A stretch of 64,000 nt of DNA from Cymbomonas tetramitiformis. Lineage: Eukaryota > Chlorophyta > Pyramimonadophyceae > Pyramimonadales > Pyramimonadaceae. Below are positions 18,826 to 29,397 of this stretch, piece after piece. Location of the stretch: positions 1 through 64,000 of the forward strand of contig LGRX02033481.1 in assembly GCA_001247695.2 (NCBI GenBank), read 5' to 3'. Both the position numbers and the translations under genes were made by a program. The notes beneath the pieces were generated by a model, which searched no databases, had not been told where the DNA came from, and worked only from the letters and a program-made list of their open reading frames with translations. Within the stretch, counting starts at the first letter, position 1. Every line of letters starts with the position of its first letter.

Positions 18826-19255
18826 TGTAGGAGTCTCCACTCTTGCTTTTCTCTTCTTTACGGTTTCGGACTTATTCTATCTACACTTATTAAACGACCG
18901 CACGAGGTATGATTACGATTGGTCAACTATCGGACTTCGGTTTCGTAAATCCTTCTAGTTATGCTTTTGCTTTCAAGTGCATGCTTTCAATACACAATAT
19001 ACAGCAGTTACGGCTCTTTACTTTTCATGTTACAATTCTCAGTTCAGTTCTCATCTCCGAAACTGGTTACACTTAGAGTTCTTATGCAAGGCTCATGAAC
19101 TCTTTCCATAACTCTACTGTACTGAGTACTCCGTACAACAGGCTAGGCACCTCACATCAACATCATTCTGATCGGTCCTACTGTACTCCGTACTGAGTAC
19201 TCTTGCGTTTTATACTTAGCCGTTTTTCTTGCTCTTGTGCTTGCCTCCTAGCACA
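18826..19255 (-). repeat. 5' LTR of the Ty3-type element
   Basis: 430-bp copy identical by eye to 2238-2667, followed on the right by target duplication atatc (19256-19260). It contains the predicted promoter. Two clusters of GTAC-centred palindromes (gtactgagtactccgtac at 19119-19136 and gtactccgtactgagtac at 19183-19200) lie just downstream of the TATA box in element orientation. Confidence 0.96.
19208..19214 (-). promoter_or_regulatory. TATA box in the 5' LTR
   Basis: TATAAAA on the minus strand, about 40 bases inside the 5' LTR. Transcription would start some 25-30 bases further on, at the GTAC palindrome cluster. The same box is in the 3' LTR at 2620-2626. Confidence 0.6.
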
Positions 19256-19260
19256 ATATC

Positions 19261-20403
19261 CATGACAGGTGCCACATTAGATGAGTCGCAAATACTTATT
19301 GTGTGATATCAAATCTTGACTATCATAAAGCATACGTGTAGTCGATTATGCATTTTCCCAATGCACAGCACCCGACCTTACCATCATTTTCATTGATGGA
19401 AACAAAACTGGCAATTTGAAAATGCCAATGTTACGTGTATTGTGTTCAAATAGTTTTTTCGCAGCTTCAGCAAATCGAATAAAGTTGTGACCCAGAACAC
19501 TTTATGGTAGTAGAAGATCGCTACAGTAAATTGTCCCGCGGTGCAGTGTACCCATAAACATAAATACAGCACCCACAAAAATAATTTGGGGGCGGGACGG
19601 TAGGAAAACACCGTACGATTGCAGAGGCACTTTGATTGATACTTTGTTGCTTTTTGAAATTTCCGCTGAGAGGAGAACAGCTTCCCCACTGTACATAACA
19701 TATTACAACACTGTGAGTAGCAGTGCACAAGTAGGCGTCTTGTGCTGTAAGGAAGGCGTAGCCATGGTGAGAGCAGTCCACATGTGCACTAGTTTGAGAT
19801 ATGATTTGCTTGTTACAATTTGTCATCCACATGTTTATCCAACCTTTCAAACGAAATACCGAATTCACATCCCATCGCTCAATTCCCTTTTTTGATACAT
19901 GCGGAATAGCAAATCATTAGCTAAAACTTACATGAGTGACTCCATGAATTCAACGCAAATAAAGAACCACTTTTACACTGCCCAGGCATGCTTAGTCTAT
20001 GAATTATCAATGGCAATCTTCGGCTCTATATCTGCTCGCATGTATTCTTGCGTGTGGTACTTATGGCGAATGGCCAAATATTGCTCAACATATTGTTCAA
20101 TCTCCAATTGACCATTTTCGAATTGCTCAAGGATGTCCTCTGACTGTTCGTCTAATTTCTTGGCCGAGTCTACATATTCAACCCACCCGTCGTTAAACTA
20201 AATACAAATCTCCAGCATAAATAGCGGACAGGCTCCTGCCGCCATCGTTTGCCAAATAGAAATAGGGATGTAAGCGCCTTTCCCTCAAACAGACACAGCT
20301 TCCCCGTACTGTGCACGGTGACTTGACTTGTGCGAACCTCGCGCATCACTCCTAGTCGCCACCTCTCCACTTTGAAGCTCAAGTCCTAGTCAGCATTGGC
20401 CGC
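19261..20403. other. Intergenic DNA, no gene assigned
   Basis: Short ORFs exist on both strands but none shows a recognisable motif or sustained protein-like composition. No repeats were noticed. Confidence 0.5.
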
Positions 20404-21900
20404 TCAAGCAAAGCATGTGCAATGCAGCTCCTTCCAGTTGCAGTACACACCTGTGAGCTGTCGGAGCAAAATGCGAGGATCCAGGTGCTCCAACACTTTC
20501 TGCTGTCGCTGCACTTTGTTGTCATAGTCTTTCTGTAAAAGCGGCATACACCCCACAGCCCAATGAGCAACCGAGGCATGGTGATCGAATACGCAGACGC
20601 GTTGTACCAATTGGAGGGAGGGATGCTTGCGCGCGCGCTCCCCTATGTTGAAACAGGGGCGCCCCGTGCAGCGCGCGTCCCAGGTGCAAGGGCGAGCACT
20701 TCACCTTCACTTGGTTGTAATCGGTGGCGCGGATGACGTTGATCACATTGCCTGTCTGCTTGAACTGCTGCACCAGATCCAAGTTCTTGTCTGCACCAGC
20801 AATCACCCCTCCACAAGTCCAAGATCAAAGATGCTCAACGGCTGCATCCTCCACAAGTCCAAGATCAAAGATGCTCAACGGCTGCATCCTCCACAAGTCC
20901 AAGATCAAAGATGCTCAACGGCTGCAGTCCAAGATCAAAGATGTTTCCCATCCATGCATCCCAAAGCGTTCAGATGCCTCAACGGCTGCATCCTCCAAAG
21001 CGTCTACAAAGATGTGCTCAACGGCTGCATCCTCCAAAGCGTCTACAAAAGATGCTCAACGGCTGCATCCTCCAAAGCGTCTACAAAAGATGCTCAACGG
21101 CTGCATCCTCCAAAGCGTCTACAAAAGAGACCAATCTGGTTCGTAGAATGAATCAAGCAATGGCTACCACGAAAGCATATCAGGCAATGTCGAATAGCCA
21201 TCTGCATTCTCAACGAATCCGACACCCTCATCCTACTGCTGCTCTGGCGGTTCTCGCATCCAGAGCGCGCAGAGTGGCGGGCACTCACTCGCCAGCTGGA
21301 CATTCTGCGCCCGGAGCTCCTCGGTGGCTTCCAAAGAGTTGGTGCGCGCAAGTGTGGTCAGCTGGATGTGTGACACGAGATCCAGGAATGCCTGCCAAGA
21401 CTCCAACCCCATATATTGAGACACATATTCCATCAAAGCTTTTGCTGAGGTGTTGTGCCGAGGAGTGCTCGGTGCGCCAAGGCGTAGTGCTAATGGCCCG
21501 TAAACACATTGGCAGAGCAGCGCTCGGTGCGGTTTAGCGTAGCGTGAGCCCATGCACATCACATCAAGAGTCCCAAGAATCGCCTGCTGTGAGCTCGGCA
21601 GTCCCGAACGAGGTCTTCTTGCCGCCGTTGCGCACGCTCATCATTGAGTATCCACGCCAGCTTCTCAATGCGGAGAACGCTCACCTGGTCATCTGTCAGA
21701 ATTCGTGCCAAGTCCTCGTTGGACAGGTGGTCCAGCTGCATCAGCAGCAGAGCGCCCGTGAGTGTGAGGAGACCACCAAGCGCCAAAGATAGACGCAGCT
21801 CGGGGTGCAGCGGCCAATACAACTGTACTCGTAACAGAGCCCGGGACACGCAAGAGAGCCCTGCGTGTCCACTTGTGAGAGCGGTGGGGACGCGCAAGAG
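20404..21900 (-). CDS. Unassigned minus-strand gene, probably several exons
   Basis: Several minus-strand segments read like protein. The segment about 21850-21560 has a hydrophobic stretch (LRLSLALGGLLTLTGALLL) followed by LDHLSNEDLARILTDDQ and LRIEKLAWILNDERAQRR. The segment about 21450-21233 has ALMEYVSQYMGLESWQAFLD. The segment about 20806-20690 has NLDLVQQFKQTGNVINVIRA and ends at a possible donor (AAG|GTGAAG). The segment about 20610-20404 has FDHHASVAHWAVGCMPLLQK. Tandem repeats at 20809-21126 lie between exons and are probably intronic. I do not recognise the family. One membrane segment and helical text are all that can be stated; exon joins are not established. Confidence 0.35.
20809..20945. 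repeat. Minisatellite, 40-bp unit, about 3.4 copies
   Basis: The unit begins ctccacaagtccaagatcaa and ends gctcaacggctgcatc; copies start at 20809, 20849 and 20889, with a shortened copy from about 20925. It shares the gatgctcaacggctgcatc half with the array at 20985-21126, so the two arrays have a common origin. Confidence 0.85.
20985..21126. repeat. Minisatellite, about 38-bp unit, four copies
   Basis: The unit begins ctccaaagcgtctacaaaag and ends gctcaacggctgcatc. Four consecutive copies with few differences. Confidence 0.85.
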
Positions 21901-21999
21901 AGCCCCGCGTGTGCACTTGTGAGAGCGGTGGGGACACGCGCAAGAGAGCACTCCATAAGCAGCAAACTTACGCCATGTAACAAAAGGGCGAGCCTGTAA

Positions 22000-22445
22000 A
22001 GGTGATTAGTATGACATGATGCCGGGCCAGGCTCTCCGCGGCATGACAACAGAAGCGCAGATTAGTGTGACATGATGCCGGGCCAGGCTCTCCTCGGCAT
22101 GACAACAGAAGCGCGCAGATTAGTATGACATGATGCCGGGCCAGGCTCTCCGCGGCATGACAACAGAAGCGCAGATTAGTATGACATGATGCCGGGCCAG
22201 GCCTCCGCGGCATGACAACAGAAGCGCAGATTAGTATGACATGATGCCGGCCTCTCCGCGGCATGACAACAGAAGCGCGCAGATTAGTATGGCATGATGC
22301 CGGGCCAGGGTCTCCGCGACATGACAACAGAAGCGCAGATTAGTATGACATGATGCCGGGCCAGGCTCTCCGCGGCATGACAACAGAAGCGCAGATTAGT
22401 ATGACATGATGCCGGGCCAGGCCCTCCGCGAAATGACAACAGAAG
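22000..22445. repeat. Minisatellite, unit about 57 bp, about eight copies
   Basis: Each unit contains gattagtatgacatgatgcc, gggccaggctctccgcggc and atgacaacagaagcgc. Length differences come from a duplicated gc pair and one internal deletion (around 22240). The left flank (21840-21960) holds three shorter copies of a gagagcggtgggga-type word. Confidence 0.88.
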
Positions 22446-22501
22446 TGCAGCTGCAAGACAGCAACCAGGAGCAGGCGCCCTGGCCCAGGAGCAGCAGAGA
22501 G

Positions 22502-23368
22502 TCAAGGGGGTGGGGGGAGCAGGGGCCTCAAGATGTGCTGCATGGCCTGTGGGTGGGGTGGGGGGTTAGCAGGGGGCTCGAGACGCACTGCAACGCTCCC
22601 TGAGGAGGGGGGTGAAGGGGTTTGGGGATGCATTACCTGTGACACATCAGTGGCAGTAGCCTTGCGAGGTGGTTGCGCAATCCCAGCACTGCCGGGAGCG
22701 GGCGGTGGTTGAGCGACCCCCGCACTGGAAGGAGTGGGCGGCGCTGCCAGGGCTGCGCTGGAGGAGGGCGGTGGCTGCGCTGCAGGAGGCCCCAAAAGAT
22801 CTCCAGGGGGCGAGGTGGAGCATGCCGACGGTGAGGGCAGGTTGACCCCAGCAGCCTGCGCGCGGCCCTTGCCGAGTGCCAGCACACACCCCATAAAGCG
22901 GTGACCCCTCTGCGCTTGGTGCTGATCCCCTCCTGCGTACTGCTGATTACTCCGGCATCTGTCAGCTGGAAGTGATGGCAGCACTGGGTGGGGTACAGAA
23001 AGATGGGGGCTGCCAGCATGTGCGGCGCAAGGCAGCACTGGGTGGAGCACAGAAAGGGGTGCCAGCATGTGCGGCGCAAGGCAGCACTGGGTGGGGTACA
23101 GCAAGGGGGCTGCCAGCATGGGCGGCAGGCAGGCACTGGGTGGGGTACAGAAAGGGGGGGGCTGCCAGCATGTGCGGCGCAAGGCAGAGGAAGAACCCTT
23201 GAGGGGCCCCGGCATGCCAGCGTGGAGGGGGAAGAGTCGTATGGAAGGTAGATTGGAAATGTGAGTGACTAGAGCGGACCTGGTGCGCGCAAGGGGAGCG
23301 GGCCGGGCGTGGTCCCCGGGAGGGGGTGCCAGGGATGAGGGAGGGGTCAGAGGGGACCTGGAGCGCAA
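22502..23368 (-). CDS. Proline-rich open frame overlapping a minisatellite, coding status doubtful
   Basis: A 288-codon open frame whose C-terminal half is Pro/Ser/Ala-rich (SSSAALAAPPTPSSAG) and whose N-terminal half is produced by GC-rich tandem repeats (22975-23190). A parallel frame contains FQLTDAGVISSTQEGIS, which could be an exon end. High GC keeps several frames open here, so openness is weak evidence. No known domain. Confidence 0.25.
   Translation of the reverse strand: MRSRSPLTPPSSLAPPPGDHARPAPLARTRSALVTHISNLPSIRLFPLHAGMPGPLKGSSSALRRTCWQPPPFCTPPSACLPPMLAAPLLYPTQCCLAPHMLAPLSVLHPVLPCAAHAGSPHLSVPHPVLPSLPADRCRSNQQYAGGDQHQAQRGHRFMGCVLALGKGRAQAAGVNLPSPSACSTSPPGDLLGPPAAQPPPSSSAALAAPPTPSSAGVAQPPPAPGSAGIAQPPRKATATDVSQVMHPQTPSPPSSGSVAVRLEPPANPPPHPQAMQHILRPLLPPPP
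22975..23190. repeat. Minisatellite, about 55-bp unit, four copies
   Basis: The unit contains gcagcactgggtggggtaca, a run of G, then tgccagcatgtgcggcgcaag. Copies are partly degenerate. Confidence 0.8.
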
Positions 23369-24000
23369 TGGGGAGCGGACCGGACCGAGGGAGTGTCAGG
23401 GATGAGGGAGGGAAGAGGAAGGGTGGAAGTGGAAATGCGAGGAGGGAGCCGTGCAGGGTTCAGGGGAGGGCTAAAGTGACGGGTGAATCAAAGGGAGGTT
23501 GAGCGGACCTGGGGTCTGAGCAGATGGTAGGAGGGAGGGCTTGGCGCATTGTACGGATGCGATGCGGGAGCAGGCCCGATCTGAGGCTCTGGGGCTGGCG
23601 GCACAGCCACGGGCAGCGTTGGAAGACCCTGTAAGCCTTCAACAGCTTCGCGGACAACGAGTGCCAGGCCCGCCTCTGGATTCCACGCACGCAACCTGCT
23701 CCCATGCAAAACCCCACAGTGGCATTCAAGAACACCCAACAGCGATTGTGCTGGTGTGGTCGCGACATCCGGCGAACAACCGCATTAGCTGAGGCACTTC
23801 TGCGACACATCGGTAAACTCCGGTATGATAGACGATCACGAAAGGCCCCCTATGACGGGATGGGGTGTGCAAGCCCCTGCATTGGCGCACCACCCGTGGT
23901 GTGTACGAGCTGAACTGTTGGCTCCTCTCCTGTGTGGCGGGTTCGGGTGTGCAAGCCTCCCTAACTCTATACCAGCCGCGTGTCGAAGAAACCACGCACA
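23191..24000. other. GC-rich DNA without an assignable gene
   Basis: G-rich plus strand with words such as gggatgagggaggg repeated twice (near 23330 and 23400). No convincing coding segment. Confidence 0.4.
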
Positions 24001-24600
24001 TATAGGTGAATGCCCCCCAGGCGATGGGATATACAGGCCCCTTTGTGCACACACCCCTGGCGAAGGGGTGTATAAGCCCCCTACTAGTTGTACACACCCC
24101 CTAGATCACGGGGTTTACAGGCCCCTTTAGTTGTACACATCCTGGCCGGAGGAGTGTGCATATCCCCCGGTTGTTGAACCCGCGCAGGTTACAGGGTGTA
24201 CAGGCCCCTCAAGTTGTACACACCCCAAGGTCGCGGGGTGTACGAGTCGCTTTAGAAGTAAGTCCCAAAGTCGAGGTGGTAGGCCCCCACATTTTTGTAC
24301 GCCCCCCGGGTCACGGGGTTTACTTGCACGCCCCCCGGGTCACGGGGTTTACTTGTACGCCCCCCAGGTCACGGGGTTTATCTCGCCCCGGGTCACAGGG
24401 GGTTTGCTTGTACGCCCCCAGGTCTGCGGGGTTTGCTTCTCCCGCCCCCGAGGTCACGGGGTTTTACTTGTACGCCCCCCCGGGTCACGGGGTTTACTTG
24501 TACGCCCCCCAGTGTCACGGGGTTTACTTGTACGGGGGGTCACAGGACCCTTTAGTTGGGCCCCAGCTCACGTGGCGCACCCGGGTGACGGGGTGCAAAC
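24000..24600. repeat. Minisatellite, about 30-bp core, 12 or more copies
   Basis: The core is gtcacggggtttacttgtac followed by a run of C. The best copies are 24290-24540. Looser relatives with acacccc...ggggtgta start near 24010. Because C runs alternate with G runs, single strands could form hairpins. Confidence 0.85.
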
Positions 24601-24999
24601 TCCCCCGTAGCCATATACCTCCCAGCCAAATGGGCAAGTAAGAACCCAATCCATAGGTGCCAAGGCAGGTGAGTGCACTGATCTCGAGAAGATGGATACG
24701 CGCGAGGATTACCTTTCATTCATGATGCGCCCGTTTGGCTCGACCCAGCGGTGCGATAGCACTCCTTGCGGAACCTGCGAGCTCCGCGCGTGTCACTCCC
24801 GTGCCTCAAGCGCCGCGGCGGGTGCGACTAGTTCCCAAGTTCTGCTCGCCTAGCGCTCTTGCTGCTTGTTCCCGCGTCTTGCTATTGCCAGCCCGCCGGT
24901 TCGGCCGGGAGAACCTGTCAGTTTCGGTGGAGCAAGCCTCGCAGCATACCCCTGGGAGGTCGTCCTTCCGATACTGGCCAAGAGCGAAACCAAGCTGAG

Positions 25000-25260
25000 A
25001 GTCTCCAACGGAGCGGCAAAGCACCTCGCAAGACTGAGACTGAGACTGCAAGGCAGGGATATTCTTACGGAGCGTTAAAGCACCTCACACGACTGAGACT
25101 TAGACTGTAAGTCAGAGATATTCCGACGGAGCGTCACAGCACCTCACACGACTGAGACTGAGACTGCAAGGCAGAGGTATTCCGACGGAGCGTCACAGCA
25201 CCTCACACGACTGAGACTGAGACTGCAAGGCCGAGGTATTCCGACGGTGTCAAACGACCT
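25000..25260. repeat. Tandem repeat, about 60-bp unit, about four copies
   Basis: The unit contains cacctcacacgactgagact, gagactgcaaggcaga and ttccgacggagcgtcacag. The last copy runs into a doubled cgtaggggggcgtc word (near 25262 and 25285). Confidence 0.85.
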
Positions 25261-27307
25261 CGTAGGGGGGCGTCTAATAATCTCGTAGGGGGGCGTCACA
25301 AGTTTGTAGGCAAAGAATAATTTGCAAGTGACTAAGTTGAGCGAGGGAGATCCGACTGGCACTGGTGCACACAAGGCGGCGAGTTGAGACAGCGGACTTG
25401 CTAGTGATAGAGCTACGGGCACAAGGCCTCAGGGTCAGCATATGACTTAAAATATCGAGCAGGGCCTAGGCAAGAGAGTCGTTTAAACTGACAAGGAGCT
25501 CGTCAAGAAAAGTTGAGCTCGCCTTTGATGACGGAGCAAGGACAGGCCTCGTGGAGCGGCTGAACAGAGCAAAATGCCGGAATCAAGGCGATGTTTCAGG
25601 GCTCTCGTGATATAATATTGCGGAAACCCTTTAAAACAACATAAGCAAGTGCGCAAAAAACAAGCGAGCCATTCGCAATCATTAAGGTGGCACGCTGTGG
25701 TCGTTTGGCCCCCTCAGGTCAAGGGCGCTGAGAAGCCGGAACAAATCAAGAAGGCTTTCATGATGATTTTCGTCAAGGGAACGTTGAACGCACCGTCAGC
25801 TGGGGAGGTTCTAGGGGGAACGGCGGGGGTAGGAAGCTGCGAACGAACACCGAATCCAAGGTTCTGGTCAGCAACTCGCCAAGAGCGCGAGTACCAAATC
25901 AAGCGGTACGTCTACCCAATACTCCTGAAAATAAATGTTGAAAATGAAGATGAAGCTTCCAAAACCGTTGTTATACTCTTGCCTGGGTATGGGAGCGCAC
26001 ATTTGTATAGGAACTTGCCGCCCAGGCGATAGGGTTAGCAGAACTTCGAACTGCGATCTGTCGTAGGAAGTTTGTCTCGCAGTTGGAAACTGGGCTAGAA
26101 GGCCGCAGACTTCACGCTCTCGCCTGCAAGACTTAGGTCAAGGTTCAGGTTGGCGTCGCCTTAGTGAGTATGGCGCGAAGAAGAGAGTCCTTGGCCGCTC
26201 AGCACGATTGGTGCAAATTGGTCAAGCACCCCATGCAAGCGGGTGTGAGGAGCACTTCACCTTTCCCCATGGTTTCCCGGGTATGAGTGTTGCGCGTATT
26301 GGAATCCATAAGGATATGGGACGGTGTATGGTGCTGAATAACTCATAGCTGCGACGCTGTTGATCTGGTCTCCCTCTTATATCACTGTTTTAGAGATAGT
26401 TGATGCTTTATATCCAAAAAAGGCTTCTCCAAGTTGCATATGGTTTTGTTGACTGAAACAATAAATTACCACACGCCATGGAAGGGAACGACACTGGCAC
26501 CCACTAACTTGGAAGACATCGAGATCTTCATACTTGCTAGGCGTAAAAATTGTAAGCGTTCAAAAGCGTCGAGGAGCACTAGGCTTAACTACTGAACTGC
26601 AACGCACCATGACCACAGTTTCCGATACCGCAAGTTGAAAGAGCTGAATTGCTTGGTTGCAGTAACCAACTCGCACGATGTATGCGAGGATCTCCGCAGC
26701 AAAAGCAACACGAAAAGCTCGATCTCTTGTGTGGACTTGCGCTTGCGTTTGGGGAACAGACGAGAGGCGAAGACGGGAGAGCGAGACATGCGATGGCACA
26801 AGTTCGAAGTTGTCGACAAGCTTGAAGCTACAAATGTAGAAATGTTACTTGTAAACGTGCGTGTCGAACATGACACACGACAGTCACACAGTCTCGAGCC
26901 CGATCATCTGATGATCGTACGATCATACATTGTGATCGTCTGTGACAGGAACTCCATATTGATATTCTAACTCTACACTACGCCGGTCGGCAGTCGCGGT
27001 CGATCGAGTCGGAAATGAAATCGATATATCGGATCGTCCGTTACTGCATACTCATACTCATACTGTCAACTGTGTTTATTATGATTTTATCTGACACGTG
27101 AAGGCGTTTAGTTTTACTGTTTCCGATTATTAGCATATTCTTTTTGTATTGTAAACTTGCAAATGCAACAGACAATGATAAGGTAATACCAAACTGTTTC
27201 TCCGGGCATTTCGTTCAATGGCGCATTTATACGAGGACGGAAATTGATATCCCCTTCAGAAAAATCACAAATAGAAATAATCGCTTGAGACTTGGACGGG
27301 CCACAAC
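25261..27307. other. Intergenic DNA, weak coding signals only
   Basis: A 127-codon plus-strand frame at 25649-26032 and overlapping short frames at 26560-26970 have no motif I recognise. No transposon end or repeat array was found. Confidence 0.4.
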
Positions 27308-28482
27308 ATGAATACTGACTCAAGGTTCGACGTGACTCACGCTGAAAGGCAAAGTTGCGTGTTTTCAGGTCTCATTTTAGCAGGTGTGACGTGTACTCGA
27401 TATTTCTCTAAGTGTACTCCTGTGCAACAGTCGCCACCCGTCGGTGACCTGGGCACAGCGCAAAGACAAGCTGTACCTCACGATCCACGTCAGTGATTGC
27501 TCGAAGCCTAACTTCAAGATCGACGAGGAGGGAGACCTCTATTTCGAAGGCATTGGAGGCTCGGAGAAGGCGTTATATTCCCTGAACATATCGCTGCTTT
27601 ATCCCGTGAAGAACAGGGTATCTCTTCCCTGGTTGACTATCACTGCGGTTTGTGGGTTATGATTTTTATGTTGAGTGTGTATGCATACAAACGTTCTCCT
27701 TTTCATGCAGGAAGCGAAAGTTGCAATAACCCCACGTTATCTCTTCTTGATCATTCCAAAGACCGAAAGCGGGCCCCACTGGGAGCGACTCCTTAGAGCT
27801 CCTGGGAGACCGCCGAATTACATCAAAATCGACTGGGATAAGTGGAAGGACGAGGACGAGGAGGAAGCAGAGGCCAACGGTATCCATATGTTTTCACGAC
27901 AGCTTCGCACGCTGTTGACTTGCTGTAATGTTGCTTGGGATTTTCGCGTAGCGCTTGTACATATTTATACTCAGGATTGCACGTGCGAACTAAGTGCTTT
28001 CACGTAGTAACTCAATTTATGGTTTCCGTGTCTTTATATTGTCCTATCTAACCTATTGCTTCTGGTTGTTGAGAATCATGTGCAAGTAGCGCACTAAAAG
28101 CTTTTCCTTACGTTTGTCATCTGCCTCGCAGTGAAGGAGTTCAATGTCGGAGAGCTTGACGACATCCACGTGAGTTCCCCCCGAAGCAAAATTGACAGGG
28201 AGCAGTCCCTGGCTCTGCGGTGTCGCACTTCTGTAAACATGGCCCCTCACACTTAAAGTGCGCTTTTGGAATTATGCCTGCCAACGTATGTGGCAAGTGT
28301 TCTGGCTCCGACTGCAGCATTCTTTTTTTCTTTTTTTCCCCGTCTATGACCGTACCCAAAGCACGTCTCTTTCCAACTAAGAACATATCGCGCAGAAATA
28401 TGATGAGTTCGCGGATGAAGAACTTGACAGTGAAGGCGAGAACGACGACGCAGGTCAGAACCCTGTTGCCGATGATGACTGA
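27308..28482 (+). CDS. p23/Sba1 HSP90 co-chaperone, five exons
   Basis: The CS-domain signature is clear: HPSVTWAQRKDKLYLTIHV at the start of exon 2, then FKIDEEGDLYFEG and LNISLLYPV. Exon 3 has LFLIIPKTESGPHWERLL and the diagnostic IKIDWDKWKDEDEEE; exon 5 is an acidic tail ending in DDD at TGA 28480-28482. My exon model is 27308-27324, 27431-27617, 27711-27879, 28132-28169 and 28396-28482. All introns are GT-AG with phases that match, giving about 165 residues, normal for p23. The 17-base first exon (ATG AAT ACT GAC TCA AG) is predicted from frame and splice consensus only. p23 binds the ATP-bound HSP90 N-domain in the cytosol and slows ATP hydrolysis to stabilise client complexes. The WDKW(K/V)DEDEE wording is plant-like. 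Confidence 0.9.
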
Positions 28483-29389
28483 AGGAGGGTTCAGCACGTT
28501 ATCGCTCCTTCCCAACTCCGAGCGATAACCAGTTGAGCCATATCCGCTTTTGAACCGCCTGCACTTCCTCAAATTATGTTTGCTTTCGGTATCAGCCTTG
28601 CGTGTGTTGAGTTGTAGTCGAGGTGCTAGCTCTCGTTGGCCACTAGATTTGAGCGTTCTTTGTGCGAGTTGCATTGACTGGTGTAAGTGTGAGTTCCGCC
28701 GAATTGAAGCGGGATGGGTTTGACAACTGGGAAGCAGAGCCAATGGAAGACTGAAGTGGAGCCCCGAAGAAAACTTATGCCCCACCGAGAACCGTTTCAA
28801 ATAATTGTGCGGAAAGCGTATATTCAGGTTGAGCTGACTCAGGAGCCTGAACTGAGAGCGTTGGTAACTTCGAGACGCTGCCTCGCAGCCAAGAAATCAG
28901 GATGCAGTTATGATACACTTAACACTTTCGAAAAGATATTGATAATGTCCTCTCGATTTTGCTACTTAAGCGGCATGGGCAAGTCGTAAGTGACCATATC
29001 GAATACGATGCTTCCTTCGAGGATGCTTCTTCAACTGCCGTTGTGCATGAACAACATTCAGTCTTATTTGACGTTTTCATTAACCAAACTTTTGGACTAG
29101 GACTCCATGTATGGGCCCGTTTAAGATTTGTACTCATGGATGACTTCACACCAATATCGGCTGTTCAAATACGAACTTAAACTTACCTCGGAACGGTGGC
29201 GTCTAATTTGTTGCAGGAGGGCTGTGGGTGTATATTTTTTGGGTCCTCTTAAACGATCACAGTATAGTTGTCGTATATGATCTTTACCCAGGAACTACCA
29301 GTGATAAGATAAGAGGACATATTTGGGGTATTAGGTTTCAATAGGAGATTCGATTTACATAGGGGAAATAAACACACCGAGTGATGGAA
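28483..29389. other. Intergenic DNA, no gene seen
   Basis: A long minus-strand frame over 28141-28800 is the antisense of the p23 3' exons and was not accepted. No other signal. Confidence 0.5.
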
Positions 29390-29397
29390 GTGCATAG

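Larger units (their letters stand above)
2238..19255 (-). mobile_element. Complete 17.0-kb Ty3-type (chromovirus-like) LTR retrotransposon encoding adenine and cytosine DNA methyltransferases
   Basis: The element is bounded by two 430-bp LTRs that appear identical (2238-2667 and 18826-19255), each TG...CA on either strand, and by a perfect 5-bp target duplication atatc (2233-2237, 19256-19260). All coding is on the minus strand, so the 5' LTR is at the right. Order 5' to 3': primer-binding site, leader, multi-frame gag region, protease, pol (reverse transcriptase, RNase H, Dam-like methyltransferase, integrase, chromodomain, C5 methyltransferase), tandem-repeat 3' region, polypurine tract. 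RT-RNase H-integrase order and a chromodomain after integrase identify the Ty3/chromovirus group. Identical LTRs mean a very recent insertion. The gag part has several frame breaks and a 2367-bp insertion, so this copy probably needs proteins in trans although pol is fully open. Confidence 0.95.

Noticed and set aside
24000..24600. CRISPR-like array of short regular repeats
   Set aside because: There are no unique spacers: the units are contiguous tandem copies in eukaryotic DNA, so this is a minisatellite.
28141..28800. 219-codon minus-strand ORF
   Set aside because: It is antisense to p23 exons 4 and 5, with no motif and a composition expected of a shadow frame.
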